Assembly (NCBI GenBank): GCA_041486365.1
Contig: JBGPLH010000023.1
Location: forward strand, 1-18,422
Length of the DNA stretch: 18,422 nt
Direction: 5' to 3'
Source of the DNA: JBGPLH01 sp041486365 [NCBI: Thermodesulfobacteriota bacterium]
GTDB taxonomy: Bacteria > JAUYMQ01
The notes under the pieces are model-generated. The model searched no databases. It saw only the letters and a list, made by a program, of their open reading frames with translations, and was not told the DNA's origin. The position numbers and the translations under genes were made by a program. Every line of letters starts with the position of its first letter. The stretch's first letter is position 1. Shown here one piece after another: positions 13,400 through 18,422 of this stretch.

Positions 13400-14991
13400 G
13401 CCGTCCTCGTTTTCGCCTCGAAGGCTTCCCGATCCCAGGTGCCCGGGGTCACGCCCCGGCGCTTGAGATCCGTTTTCTGCACGCGGTGCGTTTCCGTCTT
13501 CGGGATTTCCGGACGGACGTCCACGTACCGGGGAATCATGAAATCGGCCATGCGACCCCGCAGGAACTCGATGAGTCGCGGCGCATCGATCGTCGCGCCC
13601 GGCCGCGGCACCACGACAATCATGATGTCGTCCTCGGCCAGCTCCGATTTCACGCCGAAGGCCGCGCTCTCGAGCACGGCCGGGTGCGCGTTCACCTCGC
13701 GCTCCACCTCGTAGGAGGAGACGTTCTCGCCGCGGCGGCGCATGCAGTCGTTCAGCCGGTCGACGAAGTACAGGTTGCTGTCCCCGTCGCGGTACATGAT
13801 GTCGCCGGTGCGCAGCCATCCATCGTGGACCTTCTTCCGCGACGCCTCGGGGTTCCGGTAGTACTCGACCTTGCGCGCCTCGGGGTCATCGATCTTGAAG
13901 ATCAGCTCGCCGGGCTGTTCGGCGGGCACCTCGTTGCCGTTGGGATCGACGAGCCTGTACTCCACGCCCGGCGGAGGCTGCCCGATGGAGCCGACGGGTG
14001 CGTTGCCGAAGTTGAACGTGAGGAATCCGCCGCCGTCCACGGCCCCGTACCATTCCATGATCTTCACGCCGAATCGCCGTTCGAAGGCCTCCCAGACGTT
14101 CGCCGGGCAGGCGGCGGACATCACCCGCTCGACCGGATTGTCCGCGTCGTCGGGTTTCTCGGGCTGCTTCATGAGGATCGGGATCATGGCGCCGAGCGCG
14201 TTGAAGGTCGTCGCGCCGTACCGGCGCGTCTCGTCCCAGAACCGGCTCGCGCTGAAACGGGGACCGAGCGCGAGCCGTGCACCCGAGTGGAGCGCGCACA
14301 TCGTGGAGATGAAGAGCGCGTTGGCGTGGAAGAGGGGGAGGCAGGTGTAGATCGTGTCCTCCGGCTTGTAGAACATCATCGCCAGCGGCTCGGTGCGGCG
14401 GGCGTCCGAGGCGGCGTAGCGCATCACGACGCCCTTCGGGAGCCCCGTGGTCCCCGAGGTGTACATGAGGGCGCAGATCCCGTTCGGGTCGATGCCAACG
14501 TCAGGATTGTCGTCGCGCGCGGTCTCGATGTCGGTGAGGGCGGACGCCCCGATCGGGAGCGAGCAGCGGGGCTCCTCGGACCGATCGAAGATCACATGCT
14601 GGAGCTTGGGGAGCTTCGTCCGGATGGCCTCGAGGATCGGAGCGTGCTCCGGATCGAGGATCAGCGCGCGCGAGTCCGAGTGATCGAGAATGTAGGCGAG
14701 CCCCTCGCCCTTGAGCGACAAGTTGATGGGCACGATCCCGGCGCCGATCTTCTGGAGGGCGAAGTAGACCGCGAGCCAGCGCGGAGAGTTGGGGAGCATC
14801 ACGCTCACGTGGCTCTCCGGGCCGATCTGGAGGGCCAGGAGGCCGTGGGCGATGCGATTGCTCCAGGCGTTCAGGGCGGCGAGGGTGAGACGCTGATCGT
14901 CGAAGAGAAGAAAAAGTCGATCGGGGGAATCCGCCGCTTTGTCCGCAAGCAGGCGGCCATGGGGGAGGAAATCCACCGCGTTTACTGACAT
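13396..14991 (-). CDS. Acyl-CoA synthetase (AMP-forming, CaiC/FadD-like)
   Basis: 531 residues of the ANL adenylating family. Motifs: P-loop YTSGTTGLPKG at 177-187, WYGAVDGGG near 314-322 (A5 region, Asp where Glu is usual), GWLRTGD at 391-397, VDRLNDCMRRRGENVSSYEVE near 410-430, and the terminal PKTETHRVQK at 497-506. In the last motif Arg stands where the adenylation lysine (GK) is usual. It should activate a carboxylic acid to its CoA thioester for the dehydrogenase and thiolase that follow. The chain type cannot be told; it resembles carnitine/crotonobetaine-type ligases most. The start has GAGGAA upstream. The 185-base leader upstream holds the terminator of the preceding gene, so the operon probably has its own promoter there. 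Confidence 0.92.
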   Translation of the reverse strand: MSVNAVDFLPHGRLLADKAADSPDRLFLLFDDQRLTLAALNAWSNRIAHGLLALQIGPESHVSVMLPNSPRWLAVYFALQKIGAGIVPINLSLKGEGLAYILDHSDSRALILDPEHAPILEAIRTKLPKLQHVIFDRSEEPRCSLPIGASALTDIETARDDNPDVGIDPNGICALMYTSGTTGLPKGVVMRYAASDARRTEPLAMMFYKPEDTIYTCLPLFHANALFISTMCALHSGARLALGPRFSASRFWDETRRYGATTFNALGAMIPILMKQPEKPDDADNPVERVMSAACPANVWEAFERRFGVKIMEWYGAVDGGGFLTFNFGNAPVGSIGQPPPGVEYRLVDPNGNEVPAEQPGELIFKIDDPEARKVEYYRNPEASRKKVHDGWLRTGDIMYRDGDSNLYFVDRLNDCMRRRGENVSSYEVEREVNAHPAVLESAAFGVKSELAEDDIMIVVVPRPGATIDAPRLIEFLRGRMADFMIPRYVDVRPEIPKTETHRVQKTDLKRRGVTPGTWDREAFEAKTRTA

Positions 14992-15133
14992 CCGGTTCCT
15001 CGAGAGTTCACTTGGGAGGTGAATCCCGTTGGACCGCAAACGATGCAAGAACCGTTCCTCGCGTCTTTCATGGATTTTCACCGACCCATCGTGCAGTCGA
15101 TGCAAAATTCCAACCTTCTGACCGGAGGCAGGG

Positions 15134-15175
15134 AAAAAATTGCGGGAGGGATGTGAAGCCCCCTTCGAGCCCTCC
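15134..15175 (-). terminator. Intrinsic terminator of the molybdoenzyme gene
   Basis: On the minus strand, one base after the stop codon, GGAGGG (15175-15170) pairs with CCCTCC (15150-15145). An inner GAAG/CTTC stem strengthens it, and a run of six T (15139-15134) follows after five bases. This has the form of a rho-independent terminator and separates the hemY-molybdoenzyme unit from the acyl-CoA operon. Confidence 0.75.
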
Positions 15176-15176
15176 A

Positions 15177-18044
15177 CTAGATCTTCTCGACCTCGATGCG
15201 CGTCCCGCGGTCGTTCTGTCCGGGCTGGTGGCTGATCACCATCGGCGCCAGGTGGAAGTAGCCCCCGGCGAGCTGGATCGGGTTGATGGGGCTCGGGATC
15301 GCGACCTGGTGGGAACGGCGCCCGGGGAACTGATGGGGCTCCCAGCCGTGGTACATGATCACCTGCCCCGGGCGCACGGCGGGTGACACCTTCGCCTGGA
15401 GCTCGAACTGCCCCAGGTCGTTCCGGGCGCGGATCCGCTCGCCGTCCGCGATCCCCCGCGCCTGCGCGTCCTTCGGGCTCATGTAGAGGATCGGCCCGCC
15501 CCGCTGAAGGCGCAGCATGAGCGCGTTGTCCCGCCAGGACGAATGGATCGACCAGCGCGTGTGGCCACCCGTCATGTGGAGCGGGTAGTCACCGCCGATC
15601 GCAGGGTTGTCCTTGTGCGTCGGCAGCACCTCGCCGAGCTCCTCGAACAGCTCGTGATCGACGTAGAACTGCATGCGCCGTGTGAGCGTGGGCCAGGGGA
15701 TCTTCCTGTCGGTGTGCCAGGTGTTCGCCGTGATCGTGTCGTCGGGTTTCACATCCGTCGCGGTGCCTATGTTCGTCCCGGTCTTCCCCACCGCGGTGAA
15801 TCGCGCGTAGCCCTTCTTCTTCAGGTCCTCCCAGCTCACCCCCGTGAGGTTGCTCGACAGCCTCGTCAACGCGTCGAGCACCTTCTCGATGTCCTTCTCC
15901 GTGTAACGGCCGTGGTAAGTGAAGTCGTCGTAGGCCTTGTCGAGCCTCCGTTCCTTCCCGGCCCGATCCCGGTAGGTGGTCACCCCGAGCGCCTTCGCCC
16001 GCTCCTGGATCTTCTTCATCAGCAGGCAGTGGAACTCCCACTCGTGCCGGGACTCGGCCAGCGGCGCGACCGCCCGCGTGGTCACGTGGGCGTAGGGCGC
16101 GATCGGCGTGCCCCAGGAGATGTCGTTCTTCTCGTACCAGCCGGCAGCGGGGAGCACGAAGTCGCTGTGCATCCCCGTCGTGCTCATCCGCCAGTCGACG
16201 GTGACGAGGAGATCGAGCTTCGGCACGAAGTGCTTGATGAGCTGCTGGTACCCGCGGACGCGGCGCAGGATGTTTCCGCCTTCCTCGATGAAGATCCGCG
16301 GCGGCGTCTTCGCTTCGTACTGCCAGCCCTTCGCGTAGGCCTCCCTCACGTAGGACTCCACATCGCGCCGGAGGTGCGGATCCCAGTCCTTCGAGCGCCC
16401 GCTCGTCTCCTTGAGGCCGCCGTGCTCGTAGAAGAAGAGCACCGAATTGGTGAAAGCGCCCTTTGCGAAGATGTCGCGGGTGTCCATGTAGGTGATCATC
16501 TCATCGGAGTAGCCCTGGATCTTGCGCTTGGCGATGGAGGGCGCGTAGCCCGCCATGACGGCGAGCGCCCCGAGGTTCATCGGGAGCGACGGGGGCGAGA
16601 GCGCCGCGATCTCCGGCGAGTCGATGCTCATCCAGGGGAACGCGTTGAAGCCGCTCCCCTTCTTCCCGTAGTGCCCGCAGAGGGCGAGGACGAGCATCTG
16701 CGCCCGCTCCATCTCGGCCCCGTGGTAGAACTTCGAGAAGTTCGACTGGGTGAGGATCGTGGCGGCCTTCGCCCTTCCGATGTCGCGCGCGAGGGCGCGC
16801 ACGAGGACCGGCGACACCCCGGTGATCTTCCGGGTCTCCTCCGGGCTGAAACCGGACACCTTTTCGCGCAGCAGCGTGAACGCCGGCGTGACCTTCACCG
16901 TCCCCTCAAGGGTTTTCGCGTCGTACTCCCCGTCCAGCTCCGGCACGATCCGGCCGAGCTTCAGGCTTCGCTTCGGCGCCTCCCGGATCCGCCGCGCGGC
17001 CCTGTCCCAGACGTAGAACACGTCGTCCTTGCCCCCGCGCACGCAATCGCTCTCGCGCAGGAACTTCCCGTTGTCGCGCCGCACGAGTAGCGGCTGGTCC
17101 GTCTGCTCCCGCAGGAAGGCCTCGTCGTGCAGCTTCTCCTCGAGAATGACGTTCGCGATGGACAGGCCGAGCGCCGCGTCGCTGCCCACCTTCACCGGCA
17201 CCCAGAGGTCGGCGTGCAGGGCCGAGGGGTTGTAGTCCGGGGCGATCGTCACGACCTTCGCCCCGTGGTAGCGCGCCTCGTTGAAGAAGTGGGCGTTGGG
17301 GATCTGGGTGTAGACCGGGTTGCCGCCCCAGATGAGGATCATGTCCGAGAAGAAGCAGTCGTCGCCGGAACTCGCGAAGACGATCTTCCCGGTGGTGATC
17401 GCGGCGCCGGGATGGTGGTCGCCGATCTCGGAGTTCATGTCGAGGATAGGCGTGTCGAGAATGGCCCCCGTGCGCAGGAGCCCGAGCCCGTGACAACCGT
17501 TGGTGAGCGCCGTGCCGAGGTCCCAGTAGAAGGCGCCGGGGCCGGACGTCCTGAGTACCTCGACGGCCTTGTCGGCGATCTCGGTGAGCGCCTCGTCCCA
17601 GGTCACGCGCTTCCACTTCCCCGCGCCGCGGGGCCCGACGCGTTTCAGCGGGTACTTGAGCCGCGTGGGGTCGTACATGCGGTGGCTGTAGCAGGCGCCC
17701 TTCTGGCAACCGCGCGGATTGTAATCGGGGACGTCGGGCCGGATGGATTCATAGGTCGCCGCCTGCTCCTCCCGGAGCACCATGCCGTCCTTCACGTACA
17801 CGTTCCAGGCGCAGGCGCGCTGGTACCAGCAGTTGACGTAGTGGGTCCCCTTCGCGATCCGATCCCAGGTCCACTTCTTCCGCGTGAGGTCTTCGAAACC
17901 GCCGTAGCGGGGGGCCGGCGCCATCCCCGCGGGAGCGGCCGCCCAGGCCTCGGGGAGCGACGATCGGAGACGGCTCAGGCACAGCGCGGCGGTGGCGGCG
18001 CCGGTCCCCTTCAGGAAGTCGCGTCGGCTGAATGATCGCGCCAT
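15177..18044 (-). CDS. Tat-exported DMSO-reductase-family molybdoenzyme, type II catalytic subunit
   Basis: 955 residues. A Tat signal (SRRDFLKG, residues 6-13, hydrophobic core, AWA near 33-35) predicts folded export to the periplasm. The N-terminal [4Fe-4S] site reads H68-x3-C72-x5-C78-x34-C113; the histidine is typical of type II enzymes such as ethylbenzene, dimethylsulfide or steroid C25 dehydrogenase and selenate reductase. MNSEIGDHHPG near 203-213 probably supplies the molybdenum aspartate (D209). The C-terminal molybdopterin-dinucleotide domain (MTGGHTRWSIHSSW; ARGIADGERIRARNDLG) is complete. The substrate is unknown. GAGGGG precedes the ATG. It lies 15 bases after hemY, and a terminator follows at once, so no beta (iron-sulfur), gamma (heme) or chaperone gene is linked downstream. 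Overall family is certain; the type II call is likely. Confidence 0.9.
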   Translation of the reverse strand: MARSFSRRDFLKGTGAATAALCLSRLRSSLPEAWAAAPAGMAPAPRYGGFEDLTRKKWTWDRIAKGTHYVNCWYQRACAWNVYVKDGMVLREEQAATYESIRPDVPDYNPRGCQKGACYSHRMYDPTRLKYPLKRVGPRGAGKWKRVTWDEALTEIADKAVEVLRTSGPGAFYWDLGTALTNGCHGLGLLRTGAILDTPILDMNSEIGDHHPGAAITTGKIVFASSGDDCFFSDMILIWGGNPVYTQIPNAHFFNEARYHGAKVVTIAPDYNPSALHADLWVPVKVGSDAALGLSIANVILEEKLHDEAFLREQTDQPLLVRRDNGKFLRESDCVRGGKDDVFYVWDRAARRIREAPKRSLKLGRIVPELDGEYDAKTLEGTVKVTPAFTLLREKVSGFSPEETRKITGVSPVLVRALARDIGRAKAATILTQSNFSKFYHGAEMERAQMLVLALCGHYGKKGSGFNAFPWMSIDSPEIAALSPPSLPMNLGALAVMAGYAPSIAKRKIQGYSDEMITYMDTRDIFAKGAFTNSVLFFYEHGGLKETSGRSKDWDPHLRRDVESYVREAYAKGWQYEAKTPPRIFIEEGGNILRRVRGYQQLIKHFVPKLDLLVTVDWRMSTTGMHSDFVLPAAGWYEKNDISWGTPIAPYAHVTTRAVAPLAESRHEWEFHCLLMKKIQERAKALGVTTYRDRAGKERRLDKAYDDFTYHGRYTEKDIEKVLDALTRLSSNLTGVSWEDLKKKGYARFTAVGKTGTNIGTATDVKPDDTITANTWHTDRKIPWPTLTRRMQFYVDHELFEELGEVLPTHKDNPAIGGDYPLHMTGGHTRWSIHSSWRDNALMLRLQRGGPILYMSPKDAQARGIADGERIRARNDLGQFELQAKVSPAVRPGQVIMYHGWEPHQFPGRRSHQVAIPSPINPIQLAGGYFHLAPMVISHQPGQNDRGTRIEVEKI

Positions 18045-18059
18045 GGTCCCCTCTTCTTT

Positions 18060-18422
18060 TCAGTGTCGGTCCCCGCCCGAACCCGTTTCCTTCCGTTCCC
18101 CGATCGTCTCCTCGAGGAGGGTCCGCGCGAGGTGGCTCGCGCTCCCGATGCAATCCGCGAGCGAAATCCCCCCCAGGTACGCGCCGGCGAGGTGAAGCCC
18201 GGGGAAGGACCGCTCGAACTCCCGGGCCTCTCTCACGACGCGCCCGTAGCCGAGGTTGTACTGCGGGATCGCCCGCGGCCACCGCGTCACGCGGCGGAAC
18301 ACGGGGTCCGGCAGGGGGCCCAGGGCGTGATGCAGGTCGTCCATCACGGCGCCGAGGATTTTCTCCTCCGTCCAGTCAATCACCTCGCGGTGCGCCGTTC
18401 CTCCGGCGAGGACCGTGAGGCC
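18060..18422 (-). CDS. hemY: Protoporphyrinogen oxidase, C-terminal part (5' end outside window)
   Basis: The frame is open to the right edge (120 codons visible), so the start lies outside; an internal GTG at 18383 is not the real start. Visible: LTVLAGGTAHREVIDW, then RWPRAIPQYNLGYGRV and FPGLHLAGAYLGGISLADCIGSA, the characteristic C-terminus of HemY-type protoporphyrinogen oxidase with the closing FAD-binding strand. It oxidises protoporphyrinogen IX to protoporphyrin IX in heme synthesis, normally using oxygen. It is 15 bases upstream of the molybdoenzyme gene and in the same direction, so both are likely on one transcript. Confidence 0.92.
   Translation of the reverse strand, partial: GLTVLAGGTAHREVIDWTEEKILGAVMDDLHHALGPLPDPVFRRVTRWPRAIPQYNLGYGRVVREAREFERSFPGLHLAGAYLGGISLADCIGSASHLARTLLEETIGERKETGSGGDRH

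Noticed and set aside
13400-13819. N-terminal extension of the acyl-CoA dehydrogenase frame
   Set aside because: The extension lies inside the acyl-CoA synthetase gene and reads as low-complexity Arg/Gly sequence; the ATGA overlap gives a natural start.
14992-15177. N-terminal extension of the acyl-CoA synthetase frame
   Set aside because: It would run through the intrinsic terminator of the preceding gene, while the start at 14991 has a good ribosome binding site and matches the usual family start.
18060-18078. Possible further copy of the nosZ-tail repeat at the end of hemY (TCAGTGTCGG...)
   Set aside because: Nine of the first ten bases match, but no hairpin core follows, so chance is as likely.

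Overview
The window is very GC-rich, densely coded bacterial DNA in which nearly every gene is on the minus strand; only a three-gene block at 3712-7935 is on the plus strand. No rRNA, tRNA, CRISPR array, transposase or phage gene was seen. The gene set (Sec/lipoprotein-type nitrous oxide reductase, sigma-54 promoter, Tat-exported molybdoenzyme, acyl-CoA genes, short palindromic repeats) suggests the chromosome of an uncultured denitrifying or N2O-respiring bacterium, perhaps of a deltaproteobacterial, Binatota or Rokubacteria-like lineage. That placement is an inference from gene content, not from a marker gene.

Left part (1-3340, minus): nosZ, followed with an 11-base overlap by a gene that joins a small multi-pass membrane domain to a NosD-type beta-helix and runs off the left edge. 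The end of nosZ has been lengthened by two copies of a 36-bp palindromic repeat that are read as coding sequence.

Divergent spacer (3341-3711): no convincing gene. It holds a textbook sigma-54 promoter (3623-3638) facing right, with two dyads upstream that could bind an enhancer-binding protein, plus hairpins in both leaders.

Plus-strand block (3712-7935): a two-CBS-domain protein, a P-type IIA calcium-type ATPase and a DUF7064/CrtC-AttH-like protein. The first two look like a sigma-54-controlled pair.

Middle (7936-10911): an inverted pair of REP-like repeats fills the convergent gap. Then, on the minus strand, come a conserved gene of unknown function, an ACAD10-like APH-fold kinase, a nitroreductase-family protein, and a tandem REP pair.

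Right part (10912-18422, minus): a tight operon of acyl-CoA synthetase, acyl-CoA dehydrogenase and SCP2-type thiolase. It is preceded by a separate unit made of the 3' end of hemY (protoporphyrinogen oxidase) and a large Tat-exported DMSO-reductase-family molybdoenzyme, closed by an intrinsic terminator. A possible joint reading is anaerobic oxidation of a hydrophobic substrate by the molybdoenzyme, CoA activation and thiolytic chain shortening, with N2O as a terminal electron acceptor. The sequence is compatible with this but does not prove it.
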